This document shows positions 55,758-62,981 of a stretch of 64,000 bases of DNA, in pieces. The notes below the pieces were generated by a model. The model was not told the DNA's origin and did not search any database. It was given only the letters and a program-made list of their open reading frames with translations. The DNA is from a virus: positions 1 through 64,000 of the IMG/VR virus record IMGVR_UViG_3300037493_006316. The stretch is one strand, 5' to 3'. The first letter of the stretch is position 1, and each line of letters begins with the position of its first letter. A program made the position numbers and the translations under genes.

Positions 55758-56499
55758 GGACGGCTCCGGCCGCGACGATGGCCGCGGCAATCTCAGGGGT
55801 GTAGCCCCGCGTTTCAGCCAACAGCCGGGCCACCTCGGCTCGGCGAAGAGGATCGGCCAGCTCGGCCCGACTCAGCGGCGTGTCAAGCGTCAGCCGGCGA
55901 GACAGCGCGAGCGGCTGGGCGGTCGCCTGGGGGTTCATCGGGATGGAGCACACCGCGGCCTGCGTGATCCGCGCACCGACGATGGTGTTGTTCCGCACCT
56001 TCGACTGGCCGTGCGCCGAGAAGCCGATGCCGCGACCCAGGGCCTCAATGGACTTGGCGAGGCCCCAGTACATGGACGCGCGGCCGAGCTCAGCCTCGGT
56101 GGGTCGCAGCGGCGCCGAGGGCTGCGGGATGGCGCCCCAGATGTCCGCCGGACGCCCCTTGGCGAACTGCTCCCAGGACGCCGGGTCGTCGCCGTCGAAG
56201 AGGTGACCCTCGGTCCACAGGCCGACCTTGCCGTGCTCCCGGGCGAGCGGATGGTCGGGCCCGCAGAACTCCAAGAAGGTCGGCACGCCCACGAACGTAG
56301 GCCGGTGCTCGTCGTTCCAGAGGCCCCAGCCGATGTAGGGCGCGAGGTCGACGGCGTCGACGCTGCCGCTGGCGAGGAAGACCTGCCCCTCGCGGTCGGA
56401 CACCGGCCGCAGGCTGCCGTCGGCCATGATCTCGTGCGAGGTCGCCAGCCAACCGCCAAGGGGCCGCGTGGGGGTCCACGAGGCCTTGCGCAGGTCCAT
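55750..56499 (-). CDS. Prohead protease (capsid maturation)
   Basis: GKVGLWTEGHLFDGDD (His ~99) and GRGIGFSAHGQSKVR (Ser ~161), then VGARITQAAVCSIPMNPQAT, match the U35/HK97-type protease H...S active-site blocks and the end of the domain (vSl..P.N..A). It would cleave scaffold and capsid precursor. Taken from ATG 56497-56499; an in-frame TTG at 56515-56517 is an alternative. It lies behind a leader with promoter and hairpin (56540-56631). Confidence 0.7.
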   Translation of the reverse strand: MDLRKASWTPTRPLGGWLATSHEIMADGSLRPVSDREGQVFLASGSVDAVDLAPYIGWGLWNDEHRPTFVGVPTFLEFCGPDHPLAREHGKVGLWTEGHLFDGDDPASWEQFAKGRPADIWGAIPQPSAPLRPTEAELGRASMYWGLAKSIEALGRGIGFSAHGQSKVRNNTIVGARITQAAVCSIPMNPQATAQPLALSRRLTLDTPLSRAELADPLRRAEVARLLAETRGYTPEIAAAIVAAGAVHA

Positions 56500-56539
56500 G
56501 AGGGCGGCGGACTTCAAGCGTGGACCCCAAAACGACGAA

Positions 56540-56572
56540 GGCCCACCGGCCGCCCGTAGGCGGTCGTGGGCC
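56540..56572 (-). terminator. Strong leader hairpin before protease gene
   Basis: GGCCCAC/GTGGGCC outer stem and GCCGCC/GGCGGT inner stem around CGTA, followed on the minus strand by TTCGTCGTTTT. It lies downstream of the promoter at 56603-56631, so it may be an attenuator for the virion operon and a terminator for transcripts arriving from the CRISPR-like operon. Confidence 0.55.
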
Positions 56573-56602
56573 GTTGCTCTCGGTGGAGCGGCTGCTGCTG
56601 CC

Positions 56603-56631
56603 AGACTACGGCGTGCCCGTCGGCCTGTCAA
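56603..56631 (-). promoter_or_regulatory. Promoter for the virion operon
   Basis: The minus strand has TTGACA, 17 bases, TAGTCT: a perfect -35 box and a -10 box like those at 24433 and 31220. It overlaps the 3' end of the zinc-finger gene. Predicted start ~56596. Confidence 0.6.
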
Positions 56632-56869
56632 CCCCAACGCGCACCACAAGGCGCCTGCGGGGCGTAGGCGCGGCCGGCGCCGGCGGCATAGTCAGGGCCA
56701 GGAAGGGCAGCGGAACGACCTCAGAGCACCTGTCGCCGGGGCACCGCAGGCTCATGGAGCCGTCGGCCTCCACGCGCAGCATGGCGCCCGCGAAGGTGAG
56801 CTGACCCGACCGCACGGCCGAGATGGGCGTGCTGCAGCGGGGGCAGCGTAGGCGGAAGGGGTCGTCCAC
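56606..56869 (-). CDS. Small zinc-finger protein (Com-like), 87 aa
   Basis: GTG 56867-56869 after GAGGCCAC. VDDPFRLRCPRCSTPISAV begins with CPRC, and SMSLRCPGDRCSEVVPL supplies the second cysteine pair; together they form a four-Cys zinc ribbon similar to Mu Com, a translational regulator. The C-terminal third is Pro/Arg-rich. It separates the CysH-like gene from the virion operon promoter. Could regulate translation, but unproven. Confidence 0.55.
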   Translation of the reverse strand: MDDPFRLRCPRCSTPISAVRSGQLTFAGAMLRVEADGSMSLRCPGDRCSEVVPLPFLALTMPPAPAAPTPRRRLVVRVGVDRPTGTP

Positions 56870-56901
56870 GTGGCCTCGCGGGCGCAGGCTATCGCGAGAC
56901 G

Positions 56902-57705
56902 TCAGCCGATGTGGCGGATGTCGGGCCAGATCAGCGCCGCCCGGCGGTAGGTCGCCGGCCACCAGCGTTGCAGCCACTGGAAGTGCAACTCGGCCATGTA
57001 GGTGTCGAGCCCGACGACGAACCACGAGTGCCGCATGGCCAACGCGTCGGCGCCGATGTCGATGCAGCCGTAGACCGGGTGCAGCGGCACCTTGTTGGCC
57101 CACAACATTGCGTGCACGTCCAGCGCGGTCCACGCCCGCAGAGGCGCGGCGCGCCAGGTGCCGTCGGCGATCTGGTAGAACGCGCCGCGCGACCACAGCA
57201 GCATGCGGCGGCGCTTGTTCTCCTCGGCGCGCAGGCCCCAGAACATCGAACGCCCCGCGCGTGTGCGGTTGGCGGCATCGAACCAGGGCCCGGACAGCGC
57301 GCCGCGGCGCTGGTCATCGGTGGAGCCGTCGAGCGGCCGCGAGGTGTCGATCTGCACCCACGGCAGCTCCAGCGAGCATTCGACCTCGAGCGCAACACGC
57401 TGCAGGTAGGTCTCCTCTCCCTCCCAGCACAGATCGTCGCGCAGCGACAGCAGCGGCACCCGAACGCCGGCCTCTCGCAGGATCAGCGCCAGCGCCGTCG
57501 AGTCCTTGCCGCCGGACACGCTGGCCTGCCAGGCGTCTGCTCGGGTCATGGCTGAGCGGACCACGTCAACGGCCTCGGCGCGGCGCCGGGCGAACTCGCG
57601 GCTGTTCGCGTGAAGCATCACCTGCCGCGCCGGGTAGCGAACGCCCCAGTCGTCGCGGTCGGGCATCGGGCCGTCCCACCAGCCCTCAAGCGCCTCACGC
57701 CGCAT
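56902..57705 (-). CDS. CysH-like PP-loop protein of the CRISPR-like operon
   Basis: QASVSGGKDSTALALILREA (SGGKDST at ~64-70) is the PP-loop of PAPS reductase/ATP-pyrophosphatase proteins, and MFWGLRAEENKRRRMLLWSR matches the CysH substrate loop (GxRxxEs..R). The C-terminus (MAELHFQWLQRWWPATYRR) has no ECGxH cysteine, so it is unlikely to be a sulfate-assimilation reductase. CysH-like proteins of this type are known companions of type IV-B CRISPR-Cas operons. It overlaps the upstream RAMP gene by 11 bases. Its substrate is unknown. Confidence 0.75.
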   Translation of the reverse strand: MRREALEGWWDGPMPDRDDWGVRYPARQVMLHANSREFARRRAEAVDVVRSAMTRADAWQASVSGGKDSTALALILREAGVRVPLLSLRDDLCWEGEETYLQRVALEVECSLELPWVQIDTSRPLDGSTDDQRRGALSGPWFDAANRTRAGRSMFWGLRAEENKRRRMLLWSRGAFYQIADGTWRAAPLRAWTALDVHAMLWANKVPLHPVYGCIDIGADALAMRHSWFVVGLDTYMAELHFQWLQRWWPATYRRAALIWPDIRHIG

Positions 57706-58441
57706 GCAGCACGCCCCACCCTTCGCTCCGATGGGCCCCCAGCGCAGTGTGCGGCGGCAGCACGGCGTTGCAGACGAAGTCGCAGACGAAGCCCACGGCG
57801 CGCGCGCCTTGGCCGCGGGCTGGCCGCTCGAAGGACACCGGCACCAGCCGCAGCGTCGACGAGTCGATGACGACGTGGGGCACGATGGACTGCCGCAGCA
57901 CGCCGAGCTCGCCCAACAGCGTCACCACCGCGGCCGACAGGTAGTGCCCAGCCCAGGCCAGCTCGAGCATGTCGTTGCCGCGCGGGCGCCGCTGATCCAC
58001 GACGCTGCTCGGGAAGATCGGCGACCGCAGGCTGTAGCGCCGCCAGGACTTGCCCAGGTACTGCGCGTCGGTCTCGCCGACCTCAAGCTCGCACCCGCGC
58101 ACCTCGAGGACCTCGCCGGCCGGCAGGCGCAGAGCGCGCACCCGGCCCAACAGCGCGGCGTTGGTCGCGGCCCGCGGCCCGACGAAGTACAGCTCGGGCA
58201 CGTCAAACACGCGGTAGTGCACCTCGGACGGGCGCGCCGACGACTGCGCATCGTCGCCGTGGTTGTGCCACGACACGGACGCGCCGCAGAGGTCCTCGAT
58301 CTGCTTGACGACCGCGCCGCGCAGGATGCGCGCCGGTTTGCGCCGCCAGTCGCAGTCGAGCCGCGCCAGCGCCCAAGGGGTGCGGCGCACCCAGGGGTAG
58401 CCCTCGACCTCGGCGCCGAGCGGCGGCAGCTCGGGCGTCAC
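57695..58441 (-). CDS. Cas6/Csf5-like RAMP candidate
   Basis: The GTG at 58439-58441 overlaps the csf3-like stop as GTGA. A RAMP-like N-terminus (PARILRGAVVKQIEDLCGAS) with a His pair (SWHNHGD, ~57-63), a middle YLGKSWRRYSLRSPIFPSS, and a C-terminal Gly-rich loop (LGAHRSEGWGVL) fit a Cas6-type ferredoxin-fold endoribonuclease. This would process a guide RNA precursor. Type IV-B operons usually lack such a gene, so this assignment is unusual and should be treated as a hypothesis; an extra Cas5/Cas7-like RAMP is the alternative. Confidence 0.5.
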   Translation of the reverse strand: MTPELPPLGAEVEGYPWVRRTPWALARLDCDWRRKPARILRGAVVKQIEDLCGASVSWHNHGDDAQSSARPSEVHYRVFDVPELYFVGPRAATNAALLGRVRALRLPAGEVLEVRGCELEVGETDAQYLGKSWRRYSLRSPIFPSSVVDQRRPRGNDMLELAWAGHYLSAAVVTLLGELGVLRQSIVPHVVIDSSTLRLVPVSFERPARGQGARAVGFVCDFVCNAVLPPHTALGAHRSEGWGVLHAA

Positions 58442-59100
58442 CGCGACACCGTCTGCCAGCACGCCACCGCGCGCCCCACCTGGTGGTAGGGCGGCCGGGT
58501 TGGCACGAAGGTTTGCCGCACGCGCCCACGGGGCAACTCCGCCACCGCGTCGACCGGCAGGTGCCGCAGGCGCACCTCAGCGGCGTAGGCCGCAAGCTCA
58601 GGCCCGCCCGGGTCGTCGATGACCTCCCAGCGGCGCACCCAGCCCCACCCGTGCGTGCGGCGGGCTCCGATGCCGTCGATGTAGCTGAGCGCCGTCGCAA
58701 TGGCCTCGGGATCACCGATGCACGTCCACGACACCTCGTTCATCTCCACCCGCGAGTAGAGCGGCACCCGGAGGCTCTTGTCCGGGCCGGCGCCGCTGTC
58801 GATGTTGCGCACGCCGTCGAGCAGCTCGGCGATGTGCCCCGCGTGCCGGCGGTGCGCGTAGCTGAGCGCCTCCATGCCGTGGAGCACCGCCTGCGACGCG
58901 GCCCACCACCAATCGCCCCCGGCCTCGACCCGGGCGAGCGGCAGGGGCAGCGCGTCGGCCTCGTCGAGGTCCATGATGCCGCCCGGCAAGTTGTGGCAGG
59001 CCACCTGCGCCACGCCGGCGAGAAGCAGCCCGTCGAGCATCGGCGGCACCTTGAGCAGCGCGGGCTGCGCAAGGTGCGCGGTGACCCTGAGCTTTCTCAC
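58438..59100 (-). CDS. csf3: Csf3/Cas5-like RAMP protein
   Basis: Starts VRKLRVTAHLAQPALLKVPP at GTG 59098-59100. Contains SRVEMNEVSWTCIGDPEAIA, and a RAMP glycine loop GIGARRTHGWGWVRRWEV (~145-162) near the usual Cas5 position, followed by a second half VRQTFVPTRPPYHQVGRAVA. At 220 aa and directly behind Csf2-like it has the size and place of Csf3. In type IV effectors Csf3 caps the 5' end of the guide RNA. Family-level call from motif and order. Confidence 0.65.
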   Translation of the reverse strand: MRKLRVTAHLAQPALLKVPPMLDGLLLAGVAQVACHNLPGGIMDLDEADALPLPLARVEAGGDWWWAASQAVLHGMEALSYAHRRHAGHIAELLDGVRNIDSGAGPDKSLRVPLYSRVEMNEVSWTCIGDPEAIATALSYIDGIGARRTHGWGWVRRWEVIDDPGGPELAAYAAEVRLRHLPVDAVAELPRGRVRQTFVPTRPPYHQVGRAVACWQTVSR

Positions 59101-60122
59101 AGGTTCAGCTCCTTGCGGATCTGCTCCGCGTTGGCCCGCACGTGCTCCGCGTAGGCCGTGGCAAAGGCCTCGGCCGACGGGTCGATGCTCTCGGCGTGCT
59201 CGAGGGCCTCGGCGGACGCGACCGTGACCGGCACCGGGCCGCCCACGCCCCGGGTGCGGCTGGCGACGGCGATCCGCACCGCGCACTGACCGTGCCCCTT
59301 CGAGGACGCCCCGCCCAGGTGCGCCCCGCTCGAGATCCAGCGTGTCAGCGCGAGCATCAGGCAGGCGGCTTCGTTGTCGGTGGCGTCGGTGAGCCGGATG
59401 GTGCACACCATCGGCGTTCCGGGCGCGATGGCTTGGAACGCGTGGGGCATGCTCTCGTTGGCCTCGCGGCGCTCATCCTTGCCAGCCGCCTTGCCCTTCC
59501 GGGCCGCGGCCGCGTCCTCGATCTGCCGGAGCTCGGCCGGGGGCAGCAGCGCCGCGGCGTGCGAGGTCTTCAGGTCGTGCCGGTAGTAGGTGATCGGCGT
59601 GGGGCTCTCGATCAGGTGGTGCGGCAGAGGCGGCTGGCCACCGAACAGCAGAGGCTTGAGCCCGGCGGCGCCGACGTCGATCAGGCCGCTGCCCACCGTC
59701 AGGTCGGTGTAGGGCATGACCGTCGAGACCTGCACACGGCCGCGCATGATCATCGCGCCATCCATCGCGCCAAAGACGCTGAGCACGGGCAGCAGGTCGC
59801 GCATGCGCCGGGCCTCGTCGAGGTTGGCCACGCGGTCGCTGCCCTCCATTTTGCCGCCCTTGAACAGCAGGCGCAGGCCGTCGCGGTTGACCTCGGAGAT
59901 GCCTGCGAGCTGCAAGAACAGCAGGCCCGCGTGCTCGCGCAGGGTGGCCTTCATCGCGGCGCCGGACACGCAGGCGACGTCCTCCTGGCCCCAGCGGCCG
60001 TCGCGACAGACGTTGAGCGTTCGGCGGTGCAGCTCTTGCTCGTTGCCGTTGTTGCCGGCCCCATGGGTCAGGGCCGTGCGGGGCGTGATCTCGAGCACGA
60101 AGGTGTAGCTGTGGCGGGTCAT
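59097..60122 (-). CDS. csf2: Csf2/Cas7-like backbone protein
   Basis: MTRHSYTFVLEITPRTALTH has the opening strand of Cas7 RAMPs, VACVSGAAMKATLREHAGLL (~50-69) the sGnalRg/lRe block, and SSGAHLGGASSKGHGQCAVR (~264-283) the GG-x-sxGxG loop. At 341 aa it matches Csf2. It would polymerise along the guide RNA. There is no obvious catalytic Asp pair that would indicate type III target cleavage. ATG 60120-60122 overlaps the upstream gene's stop. Confidence 0.75.
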   Translation of the reverse strand: MTRHSYTFVLEITPRTALTHGAGNNGNEQELHRRTLNVCRDGRWGQEDVACVSGAAMKATLREHAGLLFLQLAGISEVNRDGLRLLFKGGKMEGSDRVANLDEARRMRDLLPVLSVFGAMDGAMIMRGRVQVSTVMPYTDLTVGSGLIDVGAAGLKPLLFGGQPPLPHHLIESPTPITYYRHDLKTSHAAALLPPAELRQIEDAAAARKGKAAGKDERREANESMPHAFQAIAPGTPMVCTIRLTDATDNEAACLMLALTRWISSGAHLGGASSKGHGQCAVRIAVASRTRGVGGPVPVTVASAEALEHAESIDPSAEAFATAYAEHVRANAEQIRKELNL

Positions 60123-60625
60123 TCGGTCTCCTTGGCGTAGGCGCGGACCTGCCGCAGCCAGTCGATGAGCAAGCCGGTGGCCTGGATGACCTGCTCCATG
60201 CCCTCCCGGCTGCGGAGGGTGGTCCAGGTGTCGAGGCCGAGCTCCTGCCCGGCGCCGGCGGTGCCGCAGGCCCTGCGCCACCACAGAGCGCTCTCTGCGT
60301 GCAGCGCGTCGCCGCGGCAGCCCAGGCCTTGCAGGACGTTCAGGCCCCAGGCCTCGAGGCTGTGCGAGCGCGAGCGCGCGCCGCGCATGCGGGCGCCCAG
60401 CCGCTCCTGCGCCTCGAAGCCCTTGAGGCTCTTGAGGTTGCCGGTCGTGTAGCCGGCCCGCCAGGCGAGCACCCCGAAGTAGGCCGGAGCGATGACCTCA
60501 GCCGAAAAGGCTGAGCTGTCGTCGAGCAGGCCCGTCGGCACGAGGGCGCGCAGCAGGTGCGTCGCTCTCTCGGGCTCGCTCAGGGGCTTGAGGTACTCCA
60601 GCGCCGGGGTCGGCAGCTCGATCAT
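60119..60625 (-). CDS. Cas11-like small helical protein
   Basis: The ATG at 60623-60625 has a strong CAGGAGCCCATCC. A 168-aa all-helical protein (LEYLKPLSEPERATHLLRAL; EGMEQVIQATGLLIDWLRQV) between csf1-like and csf2-like genes corresponds to the small subunit of type IV-B effectors. No catalytic motif. Assignment rests on size, fold prediction by eye and operon position. Confidence 0.55.
   Translation of the reverse strand: MIELPTPALEYLKPLSEPERATHLLRALVPTGLLDDSSAFSAEVIAPAYFGVLAWRAGYTTGNLKSLKGFEAQERLGARMRGARSRSHSLEAWGLNVLQGLGCRGDALHAESALWWRRACGTAGAGQELGLDTWTTLRSREGMEQVIQATGLLIDWLRQVRAYAKETE
60497..60515 (-). other. Hairpin at the csf1-like stop codon
   Basis: CTCAGCC-GAAAA-GGCTGAG is a perfect 7-bp inverted repeat containing the TGA of the csf1-like frame, inside the coding sequence of the Cas11-like gene. 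It could affect ribosome passage or mRNA stability. Confidence 0.35.
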
Positions 60626-61676
60626 GGATGGGCTCCTGCGGCGCGGGCGCCGCCTTGGGGGTGACGGGCGCCGGGGGCGTGGCCCTGATGGCGTCGGTCG
60701 ACGGGCGGATGGCCTCGGCCAGCTCAAGCAGCGCCGAGCCGCGCCAAAGTCGGATGATGGGGTCCCAGGTGCGCGCCGCCAGCACGATCTGCGCGTCACC
60801 GCGAGGCCGATAGGCGCCGCTGAGCACCTCTTCGGGGTGCGCGCCGGCGCGGATCAGCTCTTCCATCGCCCGCAGCACGGCGGCCAGATCGGCAGGCGCG
60901 TAGCAGACGAGGCCCGGGCCGTTGCAGTAGACGCTCTGCACCTCGACGCGCCCGTCGCTGATGGGCGCGAGGTAGGCGCAGTGCTTCTGGCCGTCGCCCA
61001 TGCTGAGCGACCAGGGCGCCGCCGGGGGGTTGAGCAGCACGCCGCGGATGACCTCGCGGTCGGCCGGGCGCTGAGCCTTGAGTGCGTGCCAAGCGCCGTC
61101 GATGACCAGGTGGTCGTAGTTGCGGAACTTGCCCACCATGGCCGCGCCGACGTCGGCCTCATCCAGCGTCGCCAGCAGCGGCAGCTCGGGCGGCATCGTC
61201 GACAGGTCGCCGCCGGCGGCCGCTGCTCGAGCCGCAAGCCAGGCCGCCTCAAGCGGCGCGCCGCGCTTGCCCTGTGGCGGCCGCGCGAAGACGTAGACCG
61301 TCGAGCCGGGCCCGCGGCAGATGGATGCCTTCGCGCCGCGGTCGCCGCCGAGGCTCAGCGAGACCTTGCCGTCGCCGTCGAGAGCCGCCTGCAACTGCGG
61401 CGCCCAGACCGCGCGCGGCAGGCTCACCCAGTCGGACAGCGACCACCCGCAGGCGTGGCAGAGGAACGCGCTGTCGAGGATGGCGGGCCCGCGCGGGATT
61501 GTCGCGTGGAAGCTGTCTGGCAGCGTCGAGATCGGCCGGCCGGAGCCGCCCAGGTCAACGCCGCACCACCAACACCCGGCGCCTTGCGGCGCGGGCTCGG
61601 CCTGCTCTGCGGTGGGGCGACCGGCGGCGCGCCACATGAGCGCGACGCCGGTCCTGGGGCTGGTCGAGGGCTTCAT
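60498..61676 (-). CDS. csf1: Csf1-like zinc-finger large-subunit protein
   Basis: A four-Cys zinc finger lies at the N-terminus: GAGCWWCGVDLGGSG (C35, C38) and FLCHACGWSLSDW (C73, C76), linked by LPDSFHATIPRG. This equals the Csf1 hallmark CxxC...lP.sF...s..C..C. The following ~230 residues are mixed alpha/beta and include HALKAQRPADREVIRGVLLN. The last ~42 residues overlap the Cas11-like gene and end in RRQLSLFG, an exact bacterial sliding-clamp-binding pentapeptide QLSLF. At 392 aa it is longer than typical Csf1 proteins. ATG 61674-61676 after GAGGGC. Confidence 0.7.
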   Translation of the reverse strand: MKPSTSPRTGVALMWRAAGRPTAEQAEPAPQGAGCWWCGVDLGGSGRPISTLPDSFHATIPRGPAILDSAFLCHACGWSLSDWVSLPRAVWAPQLQAALDGDGKVSLSLGGDRGAKASICRGPGSTVYVFARPPQGKRGAPLEAAWLAARAAAAGGDLSTMPPELPLLATLDEADVGAAMVGKFRNYDHLVIDGAWHALKAQRPADREVIRGVLLNPPAAPWSLSMGDGQKHCAYLAPISDGRVEVQSVYCNGPGLVCYAPADLAAVLRAMEELIRAGAHPEEVLSGAYRPRGDAQIVLAARTWDPIIRLWRGSALLELAEAIRPSTDAIRATPPAPVTPKAAPAPQEPIHDRAADPGAGVPQAPERARESDAPAARPRADGPARRQLSLFG

Positions 61677-61691
61677 GCCCTCTGCGTAATC

Positions 61692-62981
61692 TCAGGCCCC
61701 GGAGGGTGCAACGAGAGACCAGTCCGCCGGGCCCGCCTTCGGCCCGGCCTCCCACCGGATCTTGTCCTGCCGGGCCAGCGCCGGATCGCCCACCACGCCC
61801 GCGCGGGCGCCGCCCGGGTCGCGGCCGGGGATCTTCGCGACGGGGCGCAGGCCCTTGTCGGCGAGAGCCTTGTAGGTCGCGCCCTCCTCGCTGCTCAGGC
61901 TGTAGGTCACCAGCTTGCTGGGCACCGCACGCGCAGCGAGCTGCCAGACGTCGAGCACCCGGGCGACCAGCTTGCTGGCCGCGCCCTTGACCGTGCCGTC
62001 GGTCGCCACCCGGGTCAGCTCCACGACGCCGTGCGGGTCCGCGTACCGCGCCGTCGGGGCGTTGCAGACCGCAACACCCACAAGCCGAGCGCCACGGGCG
62101 ACCCCGATGCAGAACAGCAGCCCGCGCGGGTTCGCCTCGGGCAGTGCGCTATGGTGCCGCTGCACGAAGTCGAAGGCGTCGCGCTTGCTCACCGGAACCA
62201 AGCGCAGTTCGGCGTCATCGCTGAGACTGTCGACCAGCACGGCCAGGGCCGCCCACTCCGGGAGCTCGAAGCCGTCGCCGATGGTCTTGCCGCCGCGGCC
62301 CGCGCCACCCACGCGCCACCGCCAGTCGGGCTCGTGTCGGCCCCAGACGTGAAGCGCCAAGCAGGTGACCAGCACCGCCAGATCAGCTTGCTCAACCGCG
62401 CTCAGCTCGCGGCCCGCTGCGTCCTGACCGGGCACGCCGACCAGCTCGGCCAGGGTCCACGCGTCGGGCTCTTCATAGGGGTCGTCGGGGTCGTCGAGGT
62501 CGTCGACCTGCCCCATCTCGCGGTCCCACGCCCACTTCATCTCGGGCTCGTTCATCATCGCGTGCGCCAGCGACAACATCGCCGAGGCCATGCCGAACGC
62601 GCGCACGTCGGCGTCGGGCAGCGGACGGAACGCCCGCGTCCCGGGCACGGGCTCAGCTACCGCGCCGAAGCGGTCATGCAGCGTGACGGGGGCGGCCTGG
62701 AACATCGTGGCCTGGGCGCCGACGGCGCCGCGGAAGCGCTCGGCGTCCCCCATGGCCTCGACGTCGGACGCGAACCGCCCCTCGATCACCCCGTCGCGCC
62801 GCAGCTCGTAGCGGAGCGCAGCCTTGACGAGGTCCACATCAAGCCGGTTAGCCACAGCCACCACGAACGACGCGCCGTGGCGCCGGACCGTCCAGGTGCC
62901 GTCTTCCTGTCGCCGCCAGGGGTCGTCGCGCAGGCCGTCGAGCTTGGCCTCGCGGGGCAGGATGTGCAGGCGCATGGTCAC
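61692..62981 (-). CDS. XF1762-like GNAT-type protein
   Basis: The C-terminal ~190 residues follow the phage XF1762 pattern: RDAFDFVQRHHSALPEANPR, LFCIGVARGARLVGVAVCNA, HGVVELTRVATDGTVKGAAS, and LVTYSLSSEEGATYKALADK. These are acetyltransferase-like strands with an EV.R..tDGT block. The N-terminal ~230 residues are a separate acidic domain (GQVDDLDDPDDPYEEPDAWT), larger than usual. GTG 62979-62981 or ATG 62973-62975. It lies 15 bases before the CRISPR-like operon, so it may be transcribed with it. Confidence 0.6.
   Translation of the reverse strand: MTMRLHILPREAKLDGLRDDPWRRQEDGTWTVRRHGASFVVAVANRLDVDLVKAALRYELRRDGVIEGRFASDVEAMGDAERFRGAVGAQATMFQAAPVTLHDRFGAVAEPVPGTRAFRPLPDADVRAFGMASAMLSLAHAMMNEPEMKWAWDREMGQVDDLDDPDDPYEEPDAWTLAELVGVPGQDAAGRELSAVEQADLAVLVTCLALHVWGRHEPDWRWRVGGAGRGGKTIGDGFELPEWAALAVLVDSLSDDAELRLVPVSKRDAFDFVQRHHSALPEANPRGLLFCIGVARGARLVGVAVCNAPTARYADPHGVVELTRVATDGTVKGAASKLVARVLDVWQLAARAVPSKLVTYSLSSEEGATYKALADKGLRPVAKIPGRDPGGARAGVVGDPALARQDKIRWEAGPKAGPADWSLVAPSGA

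Noticed and set aside
56902-57705. Sulfate assimilation (true PAPS reductase)
   Set aside because: It lacks the C-terminal catalytic cysteine and lies in a Cas-like operon with no other sulfur genes.
59097-60122. Type III Csm3/Cmr4 effector
   Set aside because: No Cas10 gene and no clear catalytic Asp were seen; the Csf1-like zinc finger and CysH point to type IV.
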